From Streptomyces sp. NBC_01262 (GTDB lineage Bacteria > Actinomycetota > Actinomycetes > Streptomycetales > Streptomycetaceae), in contig NZ_CP108462.1 of the NCBI RefSeq assembly GCF_036226365.1, positions 9,656,501-9,720,500 of the forward strand: DNA of 64,000 nt, read 5' to 3'. Within the stretch, counting starts at the first letter, position 1. Each line of letters opens with the position of its first letter. The position numbers and the translations under genes were made by a program. The notes beneath the pieces are model-generated. The model saw only the letters and a program-made list of their open reading frames with translations, had not been told where the DNA came from and ran no database searches. Of the stretch, positions 26,816 through 35,334 are shown in pieces.

Positions 26816-27697
26816 ACCAACCACTACGGCGGTGACGGCGACAGCCCCGACTGGATTCAGGAGACCGCCAGCACCATCACCCGTAACGTCCAAGGCCTCA
26901 GCGGAGATCTTGACGCCACCACCGGCGCCACCGGCAACGTCGTTCTCCAGCTGACCGACATCCACGGCGACACCACCGTCCAACTCCCCCTGGACACCAG
27001 TGTCGCCCCCACCACCGCGTCTTACGACGAATACGGCAACCTCGAGGACAGTACCCCCGCCACCCGCTACGGCTGGCTCGGCAGCAAACAACGCTCCAGC
27101 GAAACGGTCACCGGCGCCACCCTCATGGGCGTACGCCTCTACGACCCCAGCACCGGTCGCTTTCTCTCGGTCGACCCTGTTCCCGGCGGCAACGCCAACG
27201 CGTACGACTACTGCACCGCCGACCCCATCGATTGCTTCGACCTCGACGGCCGCATCGGCTGGGGCAAGTGGCTCGACAGGGCAAGCACCGTCCTCGCTGT
27301 TGCAGGCATGGTCGGGATCTGCCCTGGTGTATGCAGCGCCCTCTCAGCCGGTATCTCCCTTGGGCGCGGCATCTACAAGGTCAGACACCACGACAGGAGT
27401 GGCTGGCTCGACATCGCTGGCAGCGCCACCTTTGGTGCAGGCAAGGGACTCGGGTGGGCAGGCAGAGCCTGGAAGGCCCGCAAGATGTCGCGGTATGCCA
27501 AGGGGATCCGCGGCGCTGGCCGGGCAGGGAAACGCGCCCGAAGCAAGGCGGCAGCGGCCAGTCGCAGGTTCCACCATCGATACACCCGCCGCGCTAAGGC
27601 GATCGACAGTTGGTATGGAGGAGCTTCATTGGCCTACGGTGGCTATGGAGAATACTCCTCATATCGCAAGCAGGGATGGCGGCGGTGGCTGTGGTGA
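26783..27697 (+). pseudogene. Truncated RHS protein with C-terminal toxin module
   Basis: Only the last 300 or so residues of an RHS/YD-repeat protein remain. The core ends with the conserved RYGWLGSKQRSSETV, GVRLYDPSTGRFLSVDPVPGG and ADPIDCFDLDGR. After it comes a variable C-terminal module with two hydrophobic helices (VLAVAGMVGICPGVCSALSAG) and a very basic tail (KARKMSRYAKGIRGAGRAGKR). RHS proteins are polymorphic toxins delivered to neighbouring cells. The N-terminal delivery part is absent, so this is an orphan toxin module. Its stop codon overlaps the start of the next gene (GTGA at 27694), typical of toxin-immunity coupling. Confidence 0.72.
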
Positions 27698-28206
27698 GTA
27701 GCGATCGTAACGGGATTCTCTATACCTGCGATACCTGGTTGACCTTCCTGGCCTTTCTCATCCTGTCGAGAGGCGATCGGAAGGAGGCTACAAGCACAGC
27801 GGCTGATGCCGACAAAGCGGTGCGTGAAGTGCTTCACGAAAAGCCCGGAAAAATCCAGAAGAAAACCGAAAACACCGTGTGGATTCCCGCGATAGAAGCC
27901 CTCGGCCTACGCTCATGGCTGTGGTTCGTGGTTGCAGCGGTTGCGGGTGTTGTGGAACTGCTAGCAGTTCCACAGAGTCTGACCCATAACCCATTTATCT
28001 GGATCCTCCAGGCATTTGCTCCAGCAATTCCGAGCGCACTGTTCGTGTCACGGCAGATGAGTCACCTGGCAGCTCGCCGAGCCTTGCAAATGGGAACGGC
28101 TAACCCCGGAAGCATCCGTTGGATCGCGCGATGGCACAGTGGTGCTGCGGTCCTGGCCCTCACGGTCAGCGCCTGGGGTGCGTGGATGGCTGTATTTGCC
28201 GTCTAG
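27694..28206 (+). CDS. Membrane immunity protein candidate for RHS module 1
   Basis: A 170-residue protein starting at GTG 27694 within the RHS stop codon (GTGA overlap). It has four predicted membrane segments (GILYTCDTWLTFLAFLIL; WLWFVVAAVAGVVELLAV; FIWILQAFAPAIPSALFV; AAVLALTVSAWGAWMAVFAV). A membrane immunity protein fits a toxin module with hydrophobic helices. The coupling with the toxin is the main evidence; no named immunity family is recognised. A strong terminator follows at 28220. Confidence 0.6.
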   Translation: MSSDRNGILYTCDTWLTFLAFLILSRGDRKEATSTAADADKAVREVLHEKPGKIQKKTENTVWIPAIEALGLRSWLWFVVAAVAGVVELLAVPQSLTHNPFIWILQAFAPAIPSALFVSRQMSHLAARRALQMGTANPGSIRWIARWHSGAAVLALTVSAWGAWMAVFAV

Positions 28207-28219
28207 GCTCATTCCATTC

Positions 28220-28260
28220 GAATGAGGGGGCTTCGTGATACACGAAGCCCCCTCATTCTT
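28220..28260. terminator. Rho-independent terminator
   Basis: An 18-bp perfect stem (28220-28237 with 28241-28258) with a three-base loop is followed by TT. It ends the RHS module 1-immunity transcript and separates it from the second cassette. Confidence 0.85.
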
Positions 28261-28299
28261 GTGCCAGATGACTACAGTGAGATCTTCCGTACCAGGGTG

Positions 28300-28935
28300 C
28301 AACCCCGAGAACAGCACCACCGACACCCGCACGGCTGGCGCGGCAGCAAACAACGCACTGGCGAAAGGAGAACCGGCGACACCCTCATGGGAGTACGCGC
28401 CTCTACGACCCCACCACCGGACGCTTCCTGTCTGTCGACCCCGTCCCGGGCGGCAACGCCAACGCCTACGACTACTGCACGGCCGACCCAATTGGATGCT
28501 TCGACCTCGACGGCAGGTGGGAATGGCTTAAGTGGGCAGCAAGAGCAGCCTTCGCCGGAGGCATTCTGGGCGGCATCGCGTGCGGAGCCCCGATCGTCTG
28601 CGGTGTGGCTGTAGGCGCCGCCGCAGGGGCCGCACGCGGCCCATCGCGCGGGAACCAGGCGCTGGCGCTGGAGCGGTCTTGCCGCGAGTGCGGGCGTGGG
28701 TGCGCTCTCTGGCTGGGGTGGTGTGCGAGGCCTGGGCAGGATGGCCAATGCACGCTGGCTGAGCAAGACGCGATTCATCCGAGGTCGCGGCTTCCGCTTC
28801 CACTACGATCGTCAGGTCCATCCCTCGCGGTTCTTCGGCAAGCGTCCGCACTGGCAGCTGGATACCTTCCGAAAGGGAGTAAAGGGCAGCCGCAACTCGT
28901 TCCGGTACTACACCTGGAGGACCTTCGGACGATGA
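28300..28935 (+). pseudogene. Orphan RHS core end with second toxin module, frameshifted
   Basis: The RHS core end recurs (WRGSKQRTGERRTGDTLMGV, then in another frame RLYDPTTGRF-like coding, then ADPIGCFDLDGRW) showing a second displaced cassette. At least two frameshifts break the core and the glycine/alanine-rich region (GILGGIACGAPIVCG). The final module reads RWLSKTRFIRGRGFRFHYDRQ and ends WRTFGR at 28935, a short, very basic domain. It overlaps the next gene by ATGA. Such orphan rhs-CT cassettes are kept downstream of RHS genes as a reservoir for recombination. Confidence 0.65.
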
Positions 28936-29288
28936 AATACGAGTCGATCGAAGATCTCACACGAGAACTCCATGACGCAGTCGTGGACCTCTCGCAGGTG
29001 CAGTTCGAGGGAACCCGACTGACCCTGACTGGGACGAGGATCCAATACCACAGGAAATGGTCGTTCCCGATCCGCCGGAGGGTGGCGTTCGAACTGAGCT
29101 TCAATGGTGTGGAATCTTTCACGCTTGAAGATGAAGCGCAGGTAGGAACGCTGCCGATCGCCCACTTCGTACGTGACGAAAAATCACAAATCACTACGGT
29201 GGTGGGAAATATTCCGGTCTCTCTCCGCGTGTACACGAGCGAGAACGGGGCGACCCTGGTCATCGGGGGCTTTGAGCCGCCTGACTGA
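28932..29288 (+). CDS. Immunity protein candidate for RHS module 2
   Basis: A 118-residue soluble protein starting at ATG 28932 overlapping the toxin stop (ATGA). It begins MKYESIEDLTREL and is rich in beta strands (VAFELSFNGVESFTLEDE, IPVSLRVYTSENG). The size, position and coupling are typical of immunity proteins, but no named family is recognised. A hairpin terminator follows at 29321. Confidence 0.6.
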   Translation: MKYESIEDLTRELHDAVVDLSQVQFEGTRLTLTGTRIQYHRKWSFPIRRRVAFELSFNGVESFTLEDEAQVGTLPIAHFVRDEKSQITTVVGNIPVSLRVYTSENGATLVIGGFEPPD

Positions 29289-29320
29289 GGTCCCCCTCAG
29301 AAAGCTCACTTCGAAGCTCT

Positions 29321-29355
29321 GCCCTCCGCTGACGCCCTACGCGTCAGCGGAGGGC
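29321..29355. terminator. Rho-independent terminator
   Basis: GCCCTCCGCTGACGC (29321-29335) pairs perfectly with GCGTCAGCGGAGGGC (29341-29355) around a five-base loop, followed by TTG. It ends the second cassette. Confidence 0.8.
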
Positions 29356-29444
29356 TTGACCCACAGGGCGTCCGCTCCACGTCCTCAATGCGTATCCTTC
29401 GAGGCCATCACGCTGCGTGGAGCATGGCAATGGATCGGTGACCG

Positions 29445-29969
29445 GTGATCATGCATCATCAACTAGGTCCCCTGGAACTCATCGCAGGCGAGTGGATCGT
29501 CGGTGACCCTGCAGGCCGCCAGGGCAAGTACCTGAAGCTCCAAGGCCAGGGCGTCAGCTACTGGGTGGGTGGAACGGAGACCGAGGTCATTCCCTGGTCC
29601 CGGTTCATCAACCTTGACCTCTCGGTCCAGTCCAGCCGGCTTGGAAACTCAAAAGCACTCGCGAAAGTGACGGACATCGCCCTCACCCTCACGGGAAGCT
29701 CCCGGCGCGGCGGAGGGGAAGCGTATCTTGCTGCGACGCTGCGCCATCCTTACGAGGACTGGAGCGCGCATTTCACGCACGCTGCCAGAAAATATGACAA
29801 GCGTGAGGTTCGCCTGGCAGAAGAGTTCTTCAAGCAGGTAGTGGAATCCGGCCGTGCTGCAAGGCTCGGCGACCCTCAGTGGGTCGCCGCAATGGTCGAA
29901 AAAATTGCAAACCTGCCACACGACTCTCGGAATGCGAAAGCCGCCGTTGGGGAAATCGTAAGGAGTTAG
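29445..29969 (+). CDS. Hypothetical protein, possible third immunity gene (174 aa)
   Basis: The frame starts at GTG 29445 or ATG 29451; neither has a clear ribosome binding site. The product contains GPLELIAGEWIVGD, YLKLQGQGVSYWVGGTETEVIPW, a strand-rich N-terminal half and a helical C-terminal half. It lies third in a row of small genes each ended by its own strong terminator, next to RHS modules, so an orphan immunity role is plausible. I do not recognise the family. Confidence 0.55.
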   Translation: MIMHHQLGPLELIAGEWIVGDPAGRQGKYLKLQGQGVSYWVGGTETEVIPWSRFINLDLSVQSSRLGNSKALAKVTDIALTLTGSSRRGGGEAYLAATLRHPYEDWSAHFTHAARKYDKREVRLAEEFFKQVVESGRAARLGDPQWVAAMVEKIANLPHDSRNAKAAVGEIVRS

Positions 29970-29974
29970 CCTCG

Positions 29975-30025
29975 AAATTTGGGACGGCCCGCCGGTTACT
30001 TCGGAGGGCCGTCCCAAATTTTTTT
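29975..30025. terminator. Strong rho-independent terminator
   Basis: AAATTTGGGACGGCCC (29975-29990) pairs with GGGCCGTCCCAAATTT (30006-30021), followed by a T-run to 30025. The symmetric A and T tracts allow termination in both directions, for the 29445 gene and the decayed frame at 30148. Confidence 0.9.
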
Positions 30026-30147
30026 GTGGTGTACCGCCAATGCGTGGCGCCAAACCGCAACGCTGCATCCACAGCCACGAGCGCTAGGCTGCAGATCTGG
30101 GTGTCGGGCCGCGCATCCCCCGTCGCGGCCCGGCACCTGTCGTCTGG

Positions 30148-30590
30148 TCAGGCCCGGCCGGCGTGCGCGGGCTCGCTTCGGTCGGGGGATGTCACCAGGT
30201 CGATGGTCTGCTCGGTGATCGCCTCCAGCGAGATGTCGTACGAGCGGGCGACCTGCTGCACTCGGGCCAGGGCCTTCCGTATGCCCGCGGTGTTCTCGGC
30301 AGCCCACTCGATCGTCATCCAGTCCCGGTACAGCACTTCGGCGGTCTCATCGACGCAGCGCCGCAGGCCGGACGGGGGCCAGGTCCGGGCTGTCGCCGTC
30401 GGTATGCCCAGAGGTCAGAGTGCGGGCGGCCTCAACGATCCGGGAGAACGTCTCCTGCTGGACGGAGTCCGCCCACGGGAAGTCCTGGCTGTCGAAAGGC
30501 TTGCCCTGATGAGGCCAAGGGTGTTCTCCAGGTCCGGGAAATCGCGCCGCCCCACCGGGGCCGGCGGCCGGCGCGCAACCCTTCGAGCGT
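30148..30590 (-). pseudogene. Remnant duplicate of the C-terminal part of a BTAD regulator
   Basis: The minus strand encodes LYRDWMTIEWAAENTAG and ends SPDRSEPAHAGRA, nearly identical to the last 60 residues of the intact gene at 33287-35122. Homology extends upstream to about 30590 but the frame is broken by small shifts around 30346-30370 and 30480-30520. It is a partial direct duplicate (same orientation) that brackets the two-gene unit at 30766-33209. Confidence 0.8.
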
Positions 30591-30765
30591 GCTGGCAGAA
30601 ATGGCAGGAAGTGATCTGAACGGGTAAATTTGGGTCGAGTCTGCTCGGTAGTTCTTTCGCGGCAGGACCGGGCCCTCGGGTCAGTGCAACCTGCTGAGGT
30701 GAAGCAACGCCAGGCATAGCAGCTGTTATGCGGCCGGTTTGCCATCTCCGCCGAAGGCGGTAGCA

Positions 30766-31557
30766 ATGCCCATTGAACTCGATGTTCTCCAGCCCACCCA
30801 CGTTGCGGGCCATGCGGTCCTGAAGGCCGACCTCGGCGTCGGTGGGCGGCATCTCGTGGTGATCTCCGGGATCGCGCGGCCTGAATGGGGAATCAAAGAC
30901 GACAACACTCACCGTGAAGTCTGTCGGCTGCAACTGCGTGAGCCAGCAGGGACGATGGAACAGTCGACCGTTCACGTCGGACTTGCCAGCATCGGCAACG
31001 ACGACACCTCATGGGCCTTCGCTACGGACCAAGCTCGCGTGGAGGTCAATGAAGCCGGAGAGCTCGTCTTGGTCACCAATCTTGCCTTGATGGGCGAGCC
31101 GTCGACGCTGAACCGCTTCGCTTACCAGGTCGTGTTGACGACTCGGGTGGTGGTAACCGAGATCACTGGAACGATCAGCTGGCCGACATCGATGTTCCGA
31201 CCGACGTCAGCGAACCCCGCCGGGGTGTCCGGAGTGTTCTCCGTACTGGCGAACGAGCGGACAACCACCCAGGTATCCGGTGGATTCGGTGGGGAGATCG
31301 AGCATCTGACGCCGGTCACTCCCGGGGAGGTCCTATCCGTCACCATCGCCGAGGACATCTGCCGGGCGACCTACAGGATTGCCGAACCACCGAAAGGCCG
31401 GCAGTTGAAGGTGACCGTGGCCCAGAGTGGACTCCAAGGCTCCGACATATCCGTGGGGCCCACCACGCCGAATGGAGACCTTGTGACCCTGACAGTCGCG
31501 CAGCCCACCCGCACCGGTGTCGACTTCACCGCCGAGTCCTTTCACGGCCCGGCATGA
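30766..31557 (+). CDS. Hypothetical protein, first gene of a coupled pair (263 aa)
   Basis: ATG 30766 follows GAAGGCGG. The product starts MPIELDVLQPTHVAGHAVLKADLG and consists mostly of beta strands over its length (VVVTEITGTISW, TPVTPGEVLSVTIAED, KVTVAQSG), with no signal peptide, membrane segment or catalytic motif recognised. Its stop overlaps the next gene's start (ATGA at 31554), so the two are translated together and probably act together. Function is unknown. Confidence 0.65.
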   Translation: MPIELDVLQPTHVAGHAVLKADLGVGGRHLVVISGIARPEWGIKDDNTHREVCRLQLREPAGTMEQSTVHVGLASIGNDDTSWAFATDQARVEVNEAGELVLVTNLALMGEPSTLNRFAYQVVLTTRVVVTEITGTISWPTSMFRPTSANPAGVSGVFSVLANERTTTQVSGGFGGEIEHLTPVTPGEVLSVTIAEDICRATYRIAEPPKGRQLKVTVAQSGLQGSDISVGPTTPNGDLVTLTVAQPTRTGVDFTAESFHGPA

Positions 31558-33209
31558 ACAGCCCCGTCCCCGTCATCCCCCCGACATGGGAGCAGATTTA
31601 CCCGATAATGCCCTACCAGTACCCGCTGATCGACTGGCAGCCGGTGGTTCGCATCCCCGTGGCAGGGCCCCCTCCCTTCAACACCCTCGCTATTGTCCGC
31701 GGCAACGCGTGGGTCACTCATACCTCGTGGGCATCTGGCGATCTCAGTCGGAGGCGGATTGATATACCCACTGTCCTGACTCTCGCGAACTACGATCCGA
31801 GGCGACCTGAACAGCAGCGCGTCCTTCACTCAAGCACCGCCATGTTGCACATGATGCAGATCGGCCCGGAGGTGGATGTCTTCACCGACGACAACACCTC
31901 CTTTCACGTTGCTGTCGATGCCATCGTCGCCGAGTCGACCATCGACGACCATGGCCGCTGGATTGTCAGCGTTGACGTTGCCGACGCGTTTCGTCAGGTT
32001 TACGCCGGCGCCTACGCCGAGATCAGCAGTTGGGTGCTGTGCTACGAGCCCCCCACCCTGACCGGTGACCCACCGGCACATGCCATCAGCCCACCCGAAA
32101 AGCAGACTGTCGACAAGCAGGTCGCGTTTGCTGAGGCGCGGCACAATCTGATTGCCCGGCTGCTGGACGGTCACCAGTTGGATCAGGCCGTCGGCCTGGT
32201 GCCTGAGACGATCGCGGGGTATCGGCAGTATGCGCGTCTGGCGGGTGCGGATGTGATGCGTGCCGGGCGGGACCTGGGAGCGCTGGCGAACCAGATGGCC
32301 GGCGCGGGCCGGATTGCTGAGGCGGTGGGGGGTCAGCAGGCGGCGGTGGATGTGTACCGGGCCTTCACCCCTGGCGAGGTCGACCGGCTGGTCTACGAGG
32401 TCGCGTTTGCTGAGGCGCGGCACAATCTGATTGCCCGGCTGCTGGACGGTCACCAGTTGGATCAGGCCGTCGGCCTGGTGCCTGAGACGATCGCGGGGTA
32501 TCGGCAGTATGCGCGTCTGGCGGGTGCGGATGTGATGCGTGCCGGGCGGGACCTGGGAGCGCTGGCGAACCAGATGGCCGGCGCGGGCCGGATTGCTGAG
32601 GCGGTGGGGGGTCAGCAGGCGGCGGTGGATGTGTACCGGGCCTTCACCCCTGGCGAGGTCGACCGGCTGGTCTACGAGGTCGCGTTTGCTGAGGCGCGGC
32701 ACAATCTGATTGCCCGGCTGCTGGACGGTCACCAGTTGGATCAGGCCGTCGGCCTGGTGCCTGAGACGATCGCGGGGTATCGGCAGTATGCGCGTCTGGC
32801 GGGTGCGGATGTGATGCGTGCCGGGCGGGACCTGGGAGCGCTGGCGAACCAGATGGCCGGCGCGGGCCGGATTGCTGAGGCGGTGGGGGGTCAGCAGGCG
32901 GCGGTGGATGTGTACCGGGCCTTCACCCCTGGCGAGGTCGACCGGCTGGTCTACGAGGTCGCGTTTGCTGAGGCGCGGCACAATCTGATTGCCCGGCTGC
33001 TGGACGGTCACCAGTTGGATCAGGCCGTCGGCCTGGTGCCTGAGACGATCGCGGGGTATCGGCAGTATGCGCGTCTGGCGGGTGCGGATGTGATGCGTGC
33101 CGGGCGGGACCTGGGAGCGCTGGCGAACCAGATGGCCGGCGCGGGCCGCACTGTTGAAGCCGAAGCCGCCCAGCAAGCCGCAGACGAAGTACGTCACAAC
33201 CACCACTAA
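31554..33209 (+). CDS. Hypothetical protein with 3.7 perfect 93-residue TPR-like repeats (551 aa)
   Basis: The N-terminal 190 residues (MNSPVPVIPPTWEQIYP onward) are unique. From residue 190 the protein repeats a 93-residue unit beginning VAFAEARHNLIARLLDGHQL and containing AGYRQYARLAGADVM and ANQMAGAGRIAEAVGGQ; the helix-turn-helix spacing is TPR-like. Three full copies and most of a fourth are present, then the sequence diverges (TVEAEAAQQAADEV) to the stop. The DNA copies appear identical, so the repeat number can change by recombination. Translationally coupled to the gene before it. The function may be protein binding through a solenoid; I do not know the partner. Confidence 0.72.
   Translation: MNSPVPVIPPTWEQIYPIMPYQYPLIDWQPVVRIPVAGPPPFNTLAIVRGNAWVTHTSWASGDLSRRRIDIPTVLTLANYDPRRPEQQRVLHSSTAMLHMMQIGPEVDVFTDDNTSFHVAVDAIVAESTIDDHGRWIVSVDVADAFRQVYAGAYAEISSWVLCYEPPTLTGDPPAHAISPPEKQTVDKQVAFAEARHNLIARLLDGHQLDQAVGLVPETIAGYRQYARLAGADVMRAGRDLGALANQMAGAGRIAEAVGGQQAAVDVYRAFTPGEVDRLVYEVAFAEARHNLIARLLDGHQLDQAVGLVPETIAGYRQYARLAGADVMRAGRDLGALANQMAGAGRIAEAVGGQQAAVDVYRAFTPGEVDRLVYEVAFAEARHNLIARLLDGHQLDQAVGLVPETIAGYRQYARLAGADVMRAGRDLGALANQMAGAGRIAEAVGGQQAAVDVYRAFTPGEVDRLVYEVAFAEARHNLIARLLDGHQLDQAVGLVPETIAGYRQYARLAGADVMRAGRDLGALANQMAGAGRTVEAEAAQQAADEVRHNHH
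32121..33146 (+). repeat. Perfect 279-bp tandem repeats, 3.7 copies
   Basis: Copies begin with GTCGCGTTTGCTGAGG at 32121, 32400, 32679 and 32958, always 279 bp (93 codons) apart; the last is cut at about 33146. I see no base differences between copies. Identity at silent positions indicates recent amplification or gene conversion. Confidence 0.93.
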
Positions 33210-33286
33210 CCACTGACCTGACGGCAGCCCCGCAGAACGGCCATCGGACACCTCCTTCCAGACCGCTCACCCACCCGGCGAATCCC

Positions 33287-35122
33287 TCAGGGCCGGCCCG
33301 CATGCGCGGGTTCGGTCCGGTCGGGGGAAGTCACCAAGTCGATGGTCTGCTCGGTGATGGTGTCGAGCGAGATGTCGTACGAGCGCGCGACCTGCTGCAC
33401 TCGGGCCACGGCCTTCCGTATGCCCGCAGTGTTCTCGGCAGCCCACTCGATCGTCATCCAGTCCCGATACAGCACTTCGGCGGTCTCATCGATGTCCAGA
33501 CCGCGCAGCGCCGCATGCCTTGCGGCGTCCAGGTCCGGGCTGTCGCCGTCGGTGTGCCAGGCAGCCAGAGTGTGAGCGACGTCGACGATCCGCGAGAGCA
33601 TCTCCTGCTGGACCGAGTCCGCCCACGGGAAATCACCGCCCTCGAACGGCCGGCCGCGCACCAGACCGAGCGCGTTCTCCAGATCCGGGATCCCGGCCTC
33701 GGGGTCGGCGGCCAGCCCCCGTGTGGCCAAATGTTGGAAGGCCACCCAGTCCGAGCGCACCCCGGCGTGGAACTGGTAGCCGCCGTTCTTGGGCCGGGGC
33801 AGGTAGGCCTCGCCGTCGGCGGCGGAACCGAACCGGCTCCGGATCTCTGACAGGCGTGACTGCAGGGTGCGGGTGGACCAGGGGGAGACCGGGTCCATCG
33901 CCGTGCATAGCGACTCCGCGCTGCGGCCGGGCCGCAGATAGATCAGTGCCGCGAGGGCGCGGACCTTGGGGCCGTGGCTGGAGCCGGTGATCCCGGTAAC
34001 CCGGATCGGCCCCAGCACGTCGATCTGCGGTGCGTCCGCGTCGTCCTCGCCGACGGCTCCATCGCCCGCCTGCTCAGCGACGGGCACCTCCTCGCCAGAG
34101 CCGCCCGCGGTGGGCTCGGGGTCCGGCCCGGTGGCGGCCGCGATCGGCGCCGGGGCTTCACCCGCTCCGTCCGAGACGTCGGCTGCGGCCTTGACCAGCC
34201 GGATCGGTGTGCCGGTGGAGGTGAGTAGGGCGGGGAAGGGGCTGCCGGGATCGGTGCCCGCGCTGTTCCCGCCGTCGTGCAAGAGGAGGGGATGCGGGCC
34301 AGGTCGGGGGGCGGTGGCGGCGTGCTCGTGGTCCTCGGCGAGTTGCCAGGCGCCGGTGGCGGATTGGGCGGGCTGGTCGGCGACGTCGAGGGCGTGGACG
34401 TACTGCCGGTACTGCTCATCGGTGAGGCGCTGCAACTGCACCGGACCGGCCCCCAGTTGCGGGAGCGTGACCTGCGCGTCCGGCGCGACCGGGATCTGCT
34501 CGGCATCGGGGAACGCGGCCCGGGTGGCGTCGCCGGCCGGGAGAACCACGGCGACGGGCAGGCCACGGGCGGCGGAGACGGCATCCGCGATCTGCCAGGC
34601 CTGCTGCGCGTCGACGTCGCCCGCGCAGATCAGGATCCACGGCAACGGCTCCGGCACGTCCGGTCCTGCGCCCTGCTGGTGGACCTCGACCAGCAGGGCG
34701 CCCAGGTCAGCGACGACGGACGGCAGATGCGGCATGGTCCGTACCCGGCCCTGCGGCAGCAGCGTGGCCAGCCGCGCCCCCAAGCCGACGGTGACGATCT
34801 CTGTGTGGTCGGTCCAGCCGCTGGTCCCCGCCTCCAGCGCCATGGCACGGGCGACCGCGAGGACATCGCCCGGGTCGCCATCGAGCAACAGGGCACCGCC
34901 GTGCAGCAGGTTGGTGAGCAGCAGGTCGCCGTCCTCGGTGGCGCCGAGGGTGACCAGCCCCGGGTATGGGGCGGGCACCTGGCGGGCCGCGTCCTCGGGC
35001 AGCAGCGGGCAGGCCGGATCCAGCACCCAGGCGCCCGGCGCGCGGCCCGCCGCGAACGGCTGCAGCGGCTCGGCCGCCGGGTCGTTGCTGAGTCTCACTT
35101 CAGTGCCCGACAGAATTCTCAT
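33287..35122 (-). CDS. BTAD-containing regulatory protein, apparently N-terminally short (611 aa)
   Basis: From ATG 35122 the product (MRILSGTEVRLSNDP) has an alpha/beta region (about 1-340) without a catalytic motif I recognise, an acidic linker, then a winged-helix segment (IDVLGPIRVTGITG, KVRALAALIYL) and a C-terminal bacterial transcriptional activation domain (GGYQFHAGVRSDW to HAGRP). In Streptomyces similar sequences form the C-terminal part of longer membrane-anchored LysM/BTAD regulators near conjugation genes, so the N-terminal membrane part may be missing. The 3' end is duplicated at 30148-30590. It lies just left of the repeat cluster and the CRISPR arrays. Confidence 0.65.
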   Translation of the reverse strand: MRILSGTEVRLSNDPAAEPLQPFAAGRAPGAWVLDPACPLLPEDAARQVPAPYPGLVTLGATEDGDLLLTNLLHGGALLLDGDPGDVLAVARAMALEAGTSGWTDHTEIVTVGLGARLATLLPQGRVRTMPHLPSVVADLGALLVEVHQQGAGPDVPEPLPWILICAGDVDAQQAWQIADAVSAARGLPVAVVLPAGDATRAAFPDAEQIPVAPDAQVTLPQLGAGPVQLQRLTDEQYRQYVHALDVADQPAQSATGAWQLAEDHEHAATAPRPGPHPLLLHDGGNSAGTDPGSPFPALLTSTGTPIRLVKAAADVSDGAGEAPAPIAAATGPDPEPTAGGSGEEVPVAEQAGDGAVGEDDADAPQIDVLGPIRVTGITGSSHGPKVRALAALIYLRPGRSAESLCTAMDPVSPWSTRTLQSRLSEIRSRFGSAADGEAYLPRPKNGGYQFHAGVRSDWVAFQHLATRGLAADPEAGIPDLENALGLVRGRPFEGGDFPWADSVQQEMLSRIVDVAHTLAAWHTDGDSPDLDAARHAALRGLDIDETAEVLYRDWMTIEWAAENTAGIRKAVARVQQVARSYDISLDTITEQTIDLVTSPDRTEPAHAGRP

Positions 35123-35334
35123 CTTGGTGTCACGTGCACTGTCGGACCGTGAGGCTCCCTGATGTGCCGAGTTAGTAGCTGTGAGGCAAATGATCTTGTG
35201 ACGCCCAGTGAGAAAGCGACGTGACATCAGGTGAGAATCCGCAGGACATCGGAGTGAGAATCCCAATAGAGAGATCGCTCTGAGCTGCGGTTTCTCCTTC
35301 GAGAGTATCGGGCAGCAGCAGCCGAAGGCTAGTG
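35123..35334. other. Repeat-rich intergenic stretch left of the CRISPR array
   Basis: There is no gene. It contains an inverted repeat (CCGACAG at 35108-35114 with CTGTCGG at 35139-35145), further GTGAG motifs at 35149 and 35181, and the three phased repeats at 35198-35264. It may be an end of the CRISPR-associated transposon, an iteron cluster or a set of regulator sites. Confidence 0.5.
35198..35264 (+). repeat. Three 21-bp imperfect direct repeats at exact 23-bp spacing
   Basis: Units start at 35198, 35221 and 35244. They read GTGACGCCCA/GTGAGAAAGCG, GTGACATCAG/GTGAGAATCCG and GGACATCGGA/GTGAGAATCCC, each as a 10-base variable half plus a conserved GTGAGAA half. The regular phasing looks like binding sites for one protein, for example TnsB sites at a transposon end or iterons. 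The 11-mer GTGAGAAAGTG on the minus strand near 39460-39470 resembles the first unit. Confidence 0.75.

Noticed and set aside
31830..33251. A 473-codon minus-strand frame opposite the tandem-repeat gene
   Set aside because: It merely mirrors the 279-bp repeats. The plus-strand frame has a coupled start, TPR-like helices and a unique N-terminal domain.
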